Shown here: piece after piece, positions 19,704 to 28,988 of the stretch
Numbering within the stretch: position 1 is the first letter of the stretch
Layout: the number at the start of each line of letters is the position of its first letter
DNA from: Opitutia bacterium
GTDB taxonomy: Bacteria > Verrucomicrobiota > Verrucomicrobiia > Opitutales > UBA953
Direction: 5' to 3'
DNA: 32,010 nt
Assembly: GCA_947373115.1 (NCBI GenBank)
Contig: CANBWJ010000005.1
Span: 1 to 32,010, forward strand
Notes under the pieces: model-generated
Told to the model about the DNA's origin: nothing
Seen by the model: the letters and a program-made list of their open reading frames with translations, nothing else
The model's database searches: none
Position numbers and translations under genes: made by a program

Positions 19704-20899
19704 GCTGGGACAATTTCTACAACTAATTCATCCAAACTCCGGAACGCTGAAAGCGTCCGCCAATGGTGACGAACGGGTCGCAGTTCTTTGACTAAAGGCA
19801 GGAAAGCTTGAAAAGCGATTTGGGCTTCTAATCTCGCCAAAATTGAGCCCATACAGCGGTGTAAACCAACCCCAAAAGCAATGTGTCGATTATCCGCTCG
19901 GTGAATATTGAATAACTCCGGGTCATTAAAGACGGCCGCATCTTGATGCGCCGCCCCCACAAGCGCTGTCATCATCGTGCCTCGGGGGATAATAAAATCG
20001 CCAAATGCGACCTCTTCATGCGTCCACCGACTCAACTTCTGAACGGGCGCATCGTAACGTAATATTTCTTCGATGGCTGCCGGAATTAATTCGGGGTGCT
20101 GCTTCAGCTCGCTAAAAACCGCGGGGTGGTCCGCCAGCAATTGAATCCCACTGGCAATCAGGTTTTTCGTGGTCTCGTGACCCGACCAGAGCAGGAAAAT
20201 TAATCCGCTATTTAACTCCGCCGCCGTCAATTGCATGGGGTCGTTGTGCAACATTCGAATCAATGAATGCGGGGGCAATTCTTCTGCTCGTGCGAGTAAC
20301 CCATCAAAATAATCGGTCATCAACTTCACCACCTCCGCTCCCGTCTGCATTCCCTCGTGCGTCCCCGAATCCATTGCAGCCGTGAGCTTCGCCGACCACT
20401 GGTAAAACAAATCCATATCGGCGGCAGGCACGCCCAGAATCTCAGCAATCACCATCACCGGAAGAGGATAACAAAAATTCTTTAAAAGCTCCACTTCGCC
20501 CCGCAGCGGATACTTGGTTAAAAGTTCGTGCGCTCGTCGAAGGATAAAAGGCTCCACCGCTGCAATGGCCGCGGGCGTGAATGGCATCGTGAATGCCCTT
20601 CGCACCACATCGTGCCTCGGTTGATCCATAAACAGCATCCAATGACTGACGGTCTGCTCAACGGACCCCAACGTCTGACCCGCCTTGGAAAACGGACCCA
20701 CCCCGTCAGGGGGGTTGCGCTTAAATTGCTTACCACCCAACAACCTCGAGCAATCTTCGTGACGGGTAACATAAACCACTCCCTCATGATTCATGAAGAC
20801 GGGTGTATTTTTTATAAAATCACGGTAATGTCTATGGATATTGTCCTGGAAATCTGCGGACCCAAAATTAGGGCTAAGCTTAGGGATTACGGCAGACAT
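19700..20899 (-). CDS. Cytochrome P450
   Basis: 399 aa from ATG (complement 20897-20899, MSAVIPKLSPNFG); heme motif FGVGLHRCMGSILARLEAQIAF, I-helix LLWSGHETTKNLIASG, ExxR in EEILRYDAPV. The longer ORF-track start (21223) overlaps secA and is unlikely. Confidence 0.93.
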   Translation of the reverse strand: MSAVIPKLSPNFGSADFQDNIHRHYRDFIKNTPVFMNHEGVVYVTRHEDCSRLLGGKQFKRNPPDGVGPFSKAGQTLGSVEQTVSHWMLFMDQPRHDVVRRAFTMPFTPAAIAAVEPFILRRAHELLTKYPLRGEVELLKNFCYPLPVMVIAEILGVPAADMDLFYQWSAKLTAAMDSGTHEGMQTGAEVVKLMTDYFDGLLARAEELPPHSLIRMLHNDPMQLTAAELNSGLIFLLWSGHETTKNLIASGIQLLADHPAVFSELKQHPELIPAAIEEILRYDAPVQKLSRWTHEEVAFGDFIIPRGTMMTALVGAAHQDAAVFNDPELFNIHRADNRHIAFGVGLHRCMGSILARLEAQIAFQAFLPLVKELRPVRHHWRTLSAFRSLDELVVEIVPA

Positions 20900-21107
20900 C
20901 TTAATGCATCGGCAAAATGAGGTGACGAAGGACTTTTGCAACCCATCGCTGAGATGTATGGAAATAGGCGGCAAAGGTAGCCGATACAGTGCAGACGGCT
21001 GAAGACAGATTTTAGCCCGATTTTTTGCCAAAATAACCCAAATTAGGTGAATTGGGCTTTGACTCACACTGAGCCGAGGTGGTTTGCTACACCTCGCGTC
21101 AGGACCC

Positions 21108-24107
21108 ATGTTTCTAAGTCTCATCAAGCTCTTTGCCGGCAGCCACAATCGGAGGTTCCTCCGTAAATGTGGACCCCTTGTCTCCCGCATTAATGCCCTC
21201 GAGTTAGAGTACCAAAAGCTCACCGACGCTCAAGTTCAGGGCAAGACCGCCGAACTCAAAGCCCGTCTCGCTCGCGGTGCGAGCATTGACTCCCTCCTGC
21301 CCGAAGCTTTTGCCGTGGTGAAAAACGCCGCCCGTCGACTCAAGGGCACCACCGCCATCGTCTGCGAACACGAGCAGACCTGGAACATGGTACACTTCGA
21401 TGTGCAACTCATCGGCGGTATCGCCCTGCACCAAAATAAAATCGCCGAAATGGCCACCGGTGAAGGTAAGACATTGGTCGCCACCCTGCCCCTTTACTTA
21501 AACGCCCTCACGGGGAAAAATTGTCAGCTCGTCACGGTCAATGATTACCTTGCACGACGTGACTCCGAGTGGATGGGTCACCTCTACCGCTGGCTAGGTC
21601 TGACCGTTGGTTGCATCCAAAATCAAATGAACAACGAAGACCGTCAAGCGGCCTATCGTTGCGACATCACCTACGGTACCGCCTCCGAGTTTGGCTTCGA
21701 TTACTTACGCGACAATGGCATGGCACTCAGCGCCGGCGAACAAGTCCAACGCGACCACTACTACTGCATCGTCGATGAAATCGACTCCATCCTGATCGAC
21801 GAAGCCCGCACGCCACTCATTATTTCTGGCCCCGTCACCGAGGAACGCGAACCGCCCTTCCCCCGCCTAGTGGATGACGTTAAAGCCCTCTTTGAAGCCC
21901 AAACTAAACTCGTTACGCGCCTCATCAACGAAGCCGAAACCGAGCTTAGCAAAATCACGGAAAACAAAGAGCCTTCGGAAATCACGCTCGATAAACTCTG
22001 GCTCGCCGCCCACGGCATGCCACGTAACAAAACTTTTGCGCGCCTCATGGAAAATGGTCGCTGGCGCAAATCACTCGAGAAGCACGAAGGCATCCTAGCC
22101 AGCGAAGTGGAGAAAGATCGCCGCTACCACTTGAAGGAGCGTCTTTACTTCTCCATCAGCGAACGCGACCACGAATCCGACCTAACCCAGTTGGGTCGCG
22201 ACACCCTTCGCCCCGGCAATCCCGACGCGTTCGTCCTCCCCGATCTCCCCACTCGCTACGTCGAACTCGATAAAGACGAGTCCCTCACTCCCGAACGCCG
22301 GGCGGAATTACGCAATGAAGCCGAACAGGCCTACGTTCGCGCCTCGGAAGACATTCACGCTATCGGCCAACTCATTAAGGCCTTCGCACTCTACGAATGC
22401 GACCGCCACTACGTGGTCCAAGAAGGCAAGGTTCTCATCGTTGATGAAAACACAGGTCGTATCATGACGGGTCGTCGCTGGAGCGATGGCCTGCACCAAG
22501 CGGTCGAAGCCAAGGAAGGCGTCGCAATGGAAAAAGAGAATAAAACCTACGCCACCATCACGATTCAGAATTATTTCCGCATGTACCGCAAACTCTCGGG
22601 CATGACGGGCACTGCCGAAACGGAGGCCACTGAATTTAATGAAATTTACGGGCTAACCGTCGTCACCATCCCCACCAACCAGCCGTGCATTCGGATCGAC
22701 GCCAACGACATCGTCTTTAAGACCCGTCGCGAAAAATACGCTTACGCCGTTAACGAAGTTAAGGAATCGCATAAGCGCGGACAACCTGTGCTCGTAGGCA
22801 CCGCCTCCGTCGAAGCCTCCGAAACCTTAAGTCGCATGCTCACCCTGAGTCGCATTCCGCACAAAGTTCTGAACGCGAAAAACCATGAGCATGAAGCCGA
22901 CATCGTAGCCCTCGCCGGACAAAAAGAGGCGGTGACGATCGCAACTAACATGGCTGGACGTGGCACCGACATTCGTCTCGGTGAAGGCGTTCGCGAACTC
23001 GGTGGCCTTTACGTGCTCGGCACCGAGCGCCATGAATCCCGCCGCGTGGACCGTCAGCTCCGCGGCCGCTGCTCGCGCCAAGGTGACCCCGGTCGCACCC
23101 GCTTCCTGATCGCCCTCGAAGACGACCTCATGCGTCTCTTCTCCAACGCAGGCATTATTTCCTCGATGCTCGAAAAATCTTTCAAGGAAGGCGAGCCCCT
23201 CGAACACCCTCTACTCAATCGCTCGATTGGCACTGCTCAAAAACGCGTGGAAGGCCAAAACTACTCCCAACGTAAGCGCCTCTTGCAATACGATGACGTG
23301 CTCAATCACCAGCGTCATATTATCTACAGCCTGCGCAATCGCGCCCTGGCCGAGGGCCAATCCCGTCAGTCCATCCTCGAAATCATCAGCGAGGAAATCG
23401 ATGACCGACTCAACACCGCCTTCCCCGACGAAACCTCCACCGCCGAACGCAATGGTGCTGAAGCTTTCGTGGGTTGGTTTGTGAGCACCTTCCCGATTCG
23501 TCTGACGGTCGAAGAAATCATTCCGCTCAACCGCGACCTCGCGACGGCCTTCGTCATGAAGAAAATCTCCGAGCTCCACGCGAGCCGCGAGAAACACGAA
23601 CCCAAGGAAGTAGTCCAACACATCGAGAAACACATCTTAATTCGCTCCATCGATCGCAACTGGCAGAATCACCTAACCGAGATGGACGAACTTCGTCGGG
23701 CGGTTTCACTCCGTGGCTACGCCCAAAAGGATCCGCTCAACGAATATAAAAGCGAAGCTTACCGTGCGTTCGAACAACTCATGCGACAACTTCGCACCGA
23801 AGTTTGCACCGGGCTCTTCCGAACCGCTTCTTCGATGGAAGCCCTTGAAGCACTGATTCGTTCTTCTCAAGGCCAAGCCGTGGCGACGGGACCCGCCGAG
23901 CCCGGCACCCCCGAAGATACCACTTCGTCCAATGCCATGAGTGCCCAACCGAAGGCCGAACCCTTCCGTCGCAGTGCCAACAAGATTGGTCGTAATGATA
24001 TCGTTCGCATTCGCAAAGGCGAAGAGACCCTCGAACTCAAATGGAAAAAAGCTGAGCCCATGGTGCGCGACGAGGGCTGGCGGTTAGTGCAAGAGGTCTC
24101 CGAATGA
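21108..24107 (+). CDS. secA: Preprotein translocase subunit SecA
   Basis: Start reset to ATG 21108 preceded by AGGA; IAEMATGEGKTLVATLPLYLNALTGKNCQLVTVNDYLARRDSEWMG, DYLRDN, ATNMAGRGTDIRL, RRVDRQLRGRCSRQGDPG. Confidence 0.97.
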   Translation: MFLSLIKLFAGSHNRRFLRKCGPLVSRINALELEYQKLTDAQVQGKTAELKARLARGASIDSLLPEAFAVVKNAARRLKGTTAIVCEHEQTWNMVHFDVQLIGGIALHQNKIAEMATGEGKTLVATLPLYLNALTGKNCQLVTVNDYLARRDSEWMGHLYRWLGLTVGCIQNQMNNEDRQAAYRCDITYGTASEFGFDYLRDNGMALSAGEQVQRDHYYCIVDEIDSILIDEARTPLIISGPVTEEREPPFPRLVDDVKALFEAQTKLVTRLINEAETELSKITENKEPSEITLDKLWLAAHGMPRNKTFARLMENGRWRKSLEKHEGILASEVEKDRRYHLKERLYFSISERDHESDLTQLGRDTLRPGNPDAFVLPDLPTRYVELDKDESLTPERRAELRNEAEQAYVRASEDIHAIGQLIKAFALYECDRHYVVQEGKVLIVDENTGRIMTGRRWSDGLHQAVEAKEGVAMEKENKTYATITIQNYFRMYRKLSGMTGTAETEATEFNEIYGLTVVTIPTNQPCIRIDANDIVFKTRREKYAYAVNEVKESHKRGQPVLVGTASVEASETLSRMLTLSRIPHKVLNAKNHEHEADIVALAGQKEAVTIATNMAGRGTDIRLGEGVRELGGLYVLGTERHESRRVDRQLRGRCSRQGDPGRTRFLIALEDDLMRLFSNAGIISSMLEKSFKEGEPLEHPLLNRSIGTAQKRVEGQNYSQRKRLLQYDDVLNHQRHIIYSLRNRALAEGQSRQSILEIISEEIDDRLNTAFPDETSTAERNGAEAFVGWFVSTFPIRLTVEEIIPLNRDLATAFVMKKISELHASREKHEPKEVVQHIEKHILIRSIDRNWQNHLTEMDELRRAVSLRGYAQKDPLNEYKSEAYRAFEQLMRQLRTEVCTGLFRTASSMEALEALIRSSQGQAVATGPAEPGTPEDTTSSNAMSAQPKAEPFRRSANKIGRNDIVRIRKGEETLELKWKKAEPMVRDEGWRLVQEVSE

Positions 24108-25744
24108 CCTCCGGTCGCTCGGCATTCCTTCGCAACCCCATCGTGCAATCCTGGGTCGGCATCGGACTGACTGCCGTTTTACTTTTCTTTTCCTTTCCGC
24201 CCGTCGGACATCCCTTCATCGCTTTTATCGCACTCGTTCCCGCGATCCTGGCTTCAACGCAAAACCCTTCATTCTCCTGCTGGCGGAAAGCGGCTTTCAC
24301 TTGCAGCTGGATCCTTTGGATCAGTCTACTCATCTGGCTGCGCCACGTCTACCCGCCACTCGGTTACATCGGCCTCATTTTTTTGACCGCGTACTGCGCC
24401 CTTTATTTATTCAGCTGGCTTATTTTTTTACGCTGGGTTTTTCCAACGACGAAAGGTGCAAGCATCGGTTATCGCGTTCTCGTTCTTCTAGGTACCGCTG
24501 GAGCCTGGGGGACGCTGGAATGGATTCGTGGAAATTTCTTAACTGGATTCGCTTGGCTCCCCCTTTCCGCCAGCCAGGAATCTAACCCTGTTTTACTCAG
24601 CCTCTGCTCGTGGGTCGGACCCTACGGACTCTCCGTCCTACTGGTCATGATCAACCTGGGGCTCGCCAGCTGGATTATTCGTATGGTGCGCTTAGCCCGA
24701 GACACCCATGTAACCAGGCCCGCCACCACGACCGATTGGCTCTCACGCCTCACCCCCGAACTTTACCTCGGACTTTCACCCCTGCTCTTAGGCTTCGTCG
24801 TTTTTGGCAATAACATCCAAAGCCGCATGAATTACCCTACCGATTCGCTGATGGTTGGTATAGTGCAGACGGACTTTGATCCCAACGCCAAGTGGGATTC
24901 CCACCGCCTCGAAAATCACCTCCAAAAAATTACCGAGTTCACCAAGGCAGCCGCCCTGCCCGACAGCCAGGGGCAGCGCCCCGATTTTATTCTTTGGCCC
25001 GAAGCCGCCCTGCCGCTGACGCTAAATAATTATCGTTACGTGGAAATACTCCGCGAACTGTCGCAGCAAACTCAGACCCCCCTCGTGATTGGTGCAATTG
25101 ATAAACGCGATGAGGGCTACAGCAACAGCGTCGCCGTAGTCACCGAGCGCGGAATTCAATCTCCCGTTTACGCCAAACGACACTTAGTGCCTTTCGGGGA
25201 ATACGTCCCCATGGCCAGCGTTTTACCACTCCGAAAAGTTGTACCCATCGCTGAAGATTGCGTTGCTGGAAATAGCCCCTCTCTCCTCACCGTGACCAAT
25301 CGCCAAGGCCAAAGCTTCCAAGGTGGGGCATTGGTTTGCTATGAAGATGTTTTTCCTGAACTCGCCCGTGAACACGCCCTCGCGGGAGCCGACTTCCTCA
25401 TCGTGGTCACCAACGACGCTTGGTACGGACGCGAGATGGGTGCTTATCAACACGCCGCACACTCCGCCCTCCTCGTAGCCTCCACTGGCTTACCGATGGT
25501 ACGTTGCGGTAATGCCGGCTGGAGCGGCAGCATCAATGCCACTGGCCTCAGTCAGGCGGTGACCGCCTCAGGTCAGCCCGCAGACACGATTTATTTTGCC
25601 GGTCAACGCAAGCTCAGCCCCATTATCCCGAAGCCCAAAGGCTTACCGCACACTCCCTGGGTCCGTTACGGTGATTGGGCTATCGCACTGGGAACCGCAC
25701 TCGCAGCCCTTGCGCTTTATCGACGACGCCAATTGGCCAATTAG
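24104..25744 (+). CDS. lnt: Apolipoprotein N-acyltransferase
   Basis: 546 aa; N-terminal TM helices, then CN-hydrolase domain with FILWPEAALP (Glu), VYAKRHLVPFGEYVP (Lys), GALVCYEDVFPELARE (Cys). Overlaps secA by 4 nt (ATGA). Confidence 0.93.
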   Translation: MTSGRSAFLRNPIVQSWVGIGLTAVLLFFSFPPVGHPFIAFIALVPAILASTQNPSFSCWRKAAFTCSWILWISLLIWLRHVYPPLGYIGLIFLTAYCALYLFSWLIFLRWVFPTTKGASIGYRVLVLLGTAGAWGTLEWIRGNFLTGFAWLPLSASQESNPVLLSLCSWVGPYGLSVLLVMINLGLASWIIRMVRLARDTHVTRPATTTDWLSRLTPELYLGLSPLLLGFVVFGNNIQSRMNYPTDSLMVGIVQTDFDPNAKWDSHRLENHLQKITEFTKAAALPDSQGQRPDFILWPEAALPLTLNNYRYVEILRELSQQTQTPLVIGAIDKRDEGYSNSVAVVTERGIQSPVYAKRHLVPFGEYVPMASVLPLRKVVPIAEDCVAGNSPSLLTVTNRQGQSFQGGALVCYEDVFPELAREHALAGADFLIVVTNDAWYGREMGAYQHAAHSALLVASTGLPMVRCGNAGWSGSINATGLSQAVTASGQPADTIYFAGQRKLSPIIPKPKGLPHTPWVRYGDWAIALGTALAALALYRRRQLAN

Positions 25745-25747
25745 GAA

Positions 25748-26497
25748 TTAGCGACGGCTCTTACCACCACCCGAGGGGGCTTCACCTTCGGGACCTTCGG
25801 CTTCTTCCGCGCCTTCATCTTCGTCCCACTTTAACTTGCCCTCGAATTCCTTATCGAGCTTCTCGTCATCTTCCACTTCAGGCAAATCAGCGATATCTTC
25901 CGCCGCCGAACTTGCACGTGCTGGCTTATCGTCATCATCATCTTCACCAGGAACTTCGTGACCTTGTGGTACGAATTCTAAAATGTCGGTAATTTCTTCG
26001 AACGGGTGAATGTCGCGTCCTTCAATCATGGCCTGGTTGCGCAATTCACTGAGCTGTTCATCCACGTCTTCAATGGTGAGCTTTTGTTCGAGCTTAATGG
26101 TGTCGTTGATTAACTTTACCCGCAGACGCATGATATGCTCTAAGAAGTCAGCGTAAGAACCCTTGTCCCCGTCCTTGATGTTCGGGAGGGCGAAGAGTTG
26201 CTCTTCGGAATCTAAAATGTGTTCGGCCACGCGTGCGAGACGCACAACCTCATCCTTGTCGCTGATCGAGTGAACTTGGAACGGCACAAAAGCGGCCTCG
26301 AGAATTTCATTCGATAAACCGTATTCGCGCAACGGATCCATCATATCCAAAACCCATGGAAGCTGAAAGGGGTCTAAGATGCCTAAACCGTCTGGCTCGT
26401 AGTGCTTGGGGTCTGAATTTTCTTTCACCCACCAAGTGCCCTTTTCTTTGTTATTACGAATCGTGCACCAAAGCAGCTTAGAGGTCGTGACAGCCAT
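25748..26497 (-). CDS. Hypothetical protein with highly acidic, disordered C-terminal tail
   Basis: From internal ATG (complement 26495-26497, MAVTTSKLLWCTIRNNKEKGTWWVKENSD); tail rich in D/E (GEDDDDDKPARASSAAEDIADLPEVEDDEKLDKEFEGKLKWDEDEGAEEAEGPEGE). Confidence 0.75.
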   Translation of the reverse strand: MAVTTSKLLWCTIRNNKEKGTWWVKENSDPKHYEPDGLGILDPFQLPWVLDMMDPLREYGLSNEILEAAFVPFQVHSISDKDEVVRLARVAEHILDSEEQLFALPNIKDGDKGSYADFLEHIMRLRVKLINDTIKLEQKLTIEDVDEQLSELRNQAMIEGRDIHPFEEITDILEFVPQGHEVPGEDDDDDKPARASSAAEDIADLPEVEDDEKLDKEFEGKLKWDEDEGAEEAEGPEGEAPSGGGKSRR

Positions 26498-26613
26498 GGG
26501 TGGTTGATTTGGCGAAGTTCTCGTTGGAGTCAAGAAGGGCAATTTTTATTCCTTTTTAGGCCAACCCCTCCTTCTCCGCTTTCCTTCTAAGATTTCACCC
26601 GTACGGTGAGGGA

Positions 26614-27666
26614 ATGTCTTTTCTGTACGAAAAAGTACTCTCCAAGGCACTCTACGCCATGGACCCCGAAAAGGCCCACCAAGTGGGGCTGCGCGGCATG
26701 GGGCTGCTGGGTGCGATAGCCCCACTGCGTTCACTCATGGAACGCTCCCTTCTGCCGACTGGAGCCAAGCCAATCCAGGCTTTTGGTTTATCTTTCCCCA
26801 ATCATGTGGGTCTGGCAGCGGGCTTTGATAAAGATGGCATCGGCTGGCGCGGAGCGGCAGCCCTCGGCTTCGGCCACGTCGAAGTCGGCACGGTTACCAG
26901 ACATGCTCAAGCGGGCAATGAACGCCCACGCGTTTTTCGTTATCCCAATTTAAAAGCGGTCGTTAACTCCTACGGCTTTCCCAATGCCGGTGCGGAAGCC
27001 CTTCTGCAGCGATTGTCGAAACAGCCGGGTCGTGGCCAACGAGTCTGTCCACTCGGAATTAATATCGGTAAATCTAAAATCACCCCACTCGAAGAAGCAC
27101 AGGAAGATTACCTCTACTCTTTTAAATTACTCGCACCACTGGCCGACTACCTCGTCGTCAACATCAGCAGTCCCAACACGCCCGGACTCCGCGCCCTGCA
27201 GGATCGAGCCCCACTCGTGCAATTACTCTCCACGCTCTCACGCGAGAACCGCCAAACGGTCGGTGGCCCCGTGCCCTTACTTCTGAAAGTCGCACCCGAT
27301 CTCAACCCGCATCAACTCGAAGACATTCTTTCCGTCGTCAGCGAAACCGGCTTTGCCGGCATCATCGCCACCAACACCACGATTACCCGACCTCCAGGCA
27401 CCGAAGCCTGCGTAACCAAGGGCGGCCTCAGCGGTCAACCGCTCCTCGAGCGTTCACTCAAAGTGGTGCGCTTCTTACACCAAACTTCCAGAGGCAAGAT
27501 TCCCATCATTGGTTGCGGTGGTATCACGTGTGCAGCTGATGCTGGACGATTCATGGACGAGGGTGCCTGCCTGGTGCAGGTTTACTCTGGACTCGTTTTC
27601 AAAGGCCCAAGCCTAGCGACTGAAATCTCCGAGGGGCTGGCGTGGCGTCAACGCCCCTGGATCTAA
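26614..27666 (+). CDS. pyrD: Dihydroorotate dehydrogenase, class 2 (quinone-dependent)
   Basis: 350 aa; NHVGLAAGFDKDGIGWRGAAALGFGHVEVGTVT, NSYGFPNAGAEALL, VVNISSPNTPGLRALQ, PIIGCGGI. Confidence 0.96.
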   Translation: MSFLYEKVLSKALYAMDPEKAHQVGLRGMGLLGAIAPLRSLMERSLLPTGAKPIQAFGLSFPNHVGLAAGFDKDGIGWRGAAALGFGHVEVGTVTRHAQAGNERPRVFRYPNLKAVVNSYGFPNAGAEALLQRLSKQPGRGQRVCPLGINIGKSKITPLEEAQEDYLYSFKLLAPLADYLVVNISSPNTPGLRALQDRAPLVQLLSTLSRENRQTVGGPVPLLLKVAPDLNPHQLEDILSVVSETGFAGIIATNTTITRPPGTEACVTKGGLSGQPLLERSLKVVRFLHQTSRGKIPIIGCGGITCAADAGRFMDEGACLVQVYSGLVFKGPSLATEISEGLAWRQRPWI

Positions 27667-27669
27667 AGG

Positions 27670-28212
27670 TTATTTCTTGCGCAGCGGAATGTGCACTTCC
27701 GACTGCTTAAAGAAGAACGGGACGAACGGACTATTCCAATAAACAGCGTAAGGCTCACCCGACGTTTCGTATTCTTTCTGCGTCAGCAACCAAGCCTTCA
27801 ACGTCGCCAATCCTTCTGCGTAATTCTCTTCACTGTAGGAGCCGCGAATACCGACTGCCGCCACTAATCGCTCCGGCATAGTTTGGAATTTCACTTCCGC
27901 GTTTGGCTGCAAATCCGTGCGCACTGAAGACACGGGATCCATATAAAAGACCATCACTCCCGGCTGCATCCTCGCCTCCACGGGTGCGGTCATTGGCAAA
28001 TCGTTCGTACGAAGGTAGCGGAAAAGCTTTCCGAACATTTGATTATTACTGGAAAAATAACCCTCCGCCGAATCGGTCAGCATCAAGCGGGCAGCGGGCA
28101 AAGTCTTTACCTCGCAAACCCCCGGAGCGGTCCGCGGGTAAGCTTCCTCGGTACCGCGGGCGAATGATGGTAAAAGTGAAGACATAAGGATAAGAAAGAG
28201 GGGTGCTTTCAT
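27670..28212 (-). CDS. SOUL heme-binding-family protein, exported
   Basis: 180 aa; signal peptide MKAPLFLILMSSLLPSFARG; FGKLFRYLRTNDLPMTAPVEARMQPGVMVFYMDP and YEVYWNSPFVPFF-type C-terminus (YAVYWNSPFVPFFFKQSEVHIPL). Confidence 0.82.
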   Translation of the reverse strand: MKAPLFLILMSSLLPSFARGTEEAYPRTAPGVCEVKTLPAARLMLTDSAEGYFSSNNQMFGKLFRYLRTNDLPMTAPVEARMQPGVMVFYMDPVSSVRTDLQPNAEVKFQTMPERLVAAVGIRGSYSEENYAEGLATLKAWLLTQKEYETSGEPYAVYWNSPFVPFFFKQSEVHIPLRKK

Positions 28213-28307
28213 CTGTTATTGAGTATATTCGATATCACCAAGATAGCAATGAGTAGGTGGAGATTGACGCTCCTTGCGTCCCCCTGAAAAAGGCTTTTCT
28301 TCATACC

Positions 28308-28988
28308 ATGCCCAATCCGCTAGAAAAACCGTCTTACGGGTCACGCCTAGGACATAATTTCCTGACCGGCATGTTCCTAGTCCTACCCATCGGACTCACG
28401 TTCTACGTGGTTTCAATCTTGGTTGGACTCATCGCCGCACCCGTTCAATCCGTCCTGCAAACCTTGTTGCCGATTGTCCTCAAAGATTCGGGCTACACAC
28501 CTGATTTTTCGTCCGGCCCGATGTACGGCGCCTTGGTACTCGTCTCTGCCCTCATCATGGCGGTGATACTGATCAGCCTCGGTTGGCTTTCGAAACGAAT
28601 CTTCGGTCGACTGTTTAAAGCCTGGTTTGCCTTCATCATCGAACGCATGCCCGGCTTGGGGGCACTTTATAATACCATTAAACAAATGGTCGATGCCCTC
28701 AGCGGTCGTAATAAAGACACGTTCCGTCGCGTGGTGCTTGTCCAGTATCCCCGAGCTAATTGCTGGAGCATCGCCTTCGTCACTCAAGAAAATCCTGAAA
28801 CCCTCTCTAATGCCATCGGCCAAAAAGTGGTGAATGTGTTCGTACCCTCTGCACCTGCACCGACCGCTGGCTTCGTCCTCCAAGTACCCGTCGATGAAAT
28901 TAAAGAAACTAAACTCACCGTCCCTGAAGCCATCGGACTGCTCATGAGTTTCGGTGCCGTTGTTCCACAGTCTAAGCTTAAGAGTTAA
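28308..28988 (+). CDS. DUF502-family membrane protein
   Basis: Start reset to ATG 28308 (MPNPLEKPSYGSRLGHNFLTGMFLVLPIGLTFYVV); IPxxGALYNTIKQMVDALSGRNKDTFRRVVLVQYPR and NVFVPSAPAPTAGFVLQVPVDEI. Confidence 0.9.
   Translation: MPNPLEKPSYGSRLGHNFLTGMFLVLPIGLTFYVVSILVGLIAAPVQSVLQTLLPIVLKDSGYTPDFSSGPMYGALVLVSALIMAVILISLGWLSKRIFGRLFKAWFAFIIERMPGLGALYNTIKQMVDALSGRNKDTFRRVVLVQYPRANCWSIAFVTQENPETLSNAIGQKVVNVFVPSAPAPTAGFVLQVPVDEIKETKLTVPEAIGLLMSFGAVVPQSKLKS

Noticed and set aside
20900-21107. Possible SecM/VemP-like arrest leader or strong promoter upstream of secA
   Set aside because: The ATG-initiated frames I read on the plus strand are only a few codons long (e.g. ATG TAT GGA AAT AGG CGG CAA AGG TAG). 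A TTGACT at 21059-21064 lacks a convincing -10 at proper spacing.
20900-21223. ORF-track N-terminal extension of the P450 (507 aa version)
   Set aside because: Extension overlaps the secA start on the opposite strand and has no P450-like sequence; ATG at complement 20897-20899 gives a normal 399-aa P450.
23211-23633. 140-aa minus-strand ORF within secA
   Set aside because: Antisense shadow ORF inside a strongly supported gene; no recognisable family or start signals.
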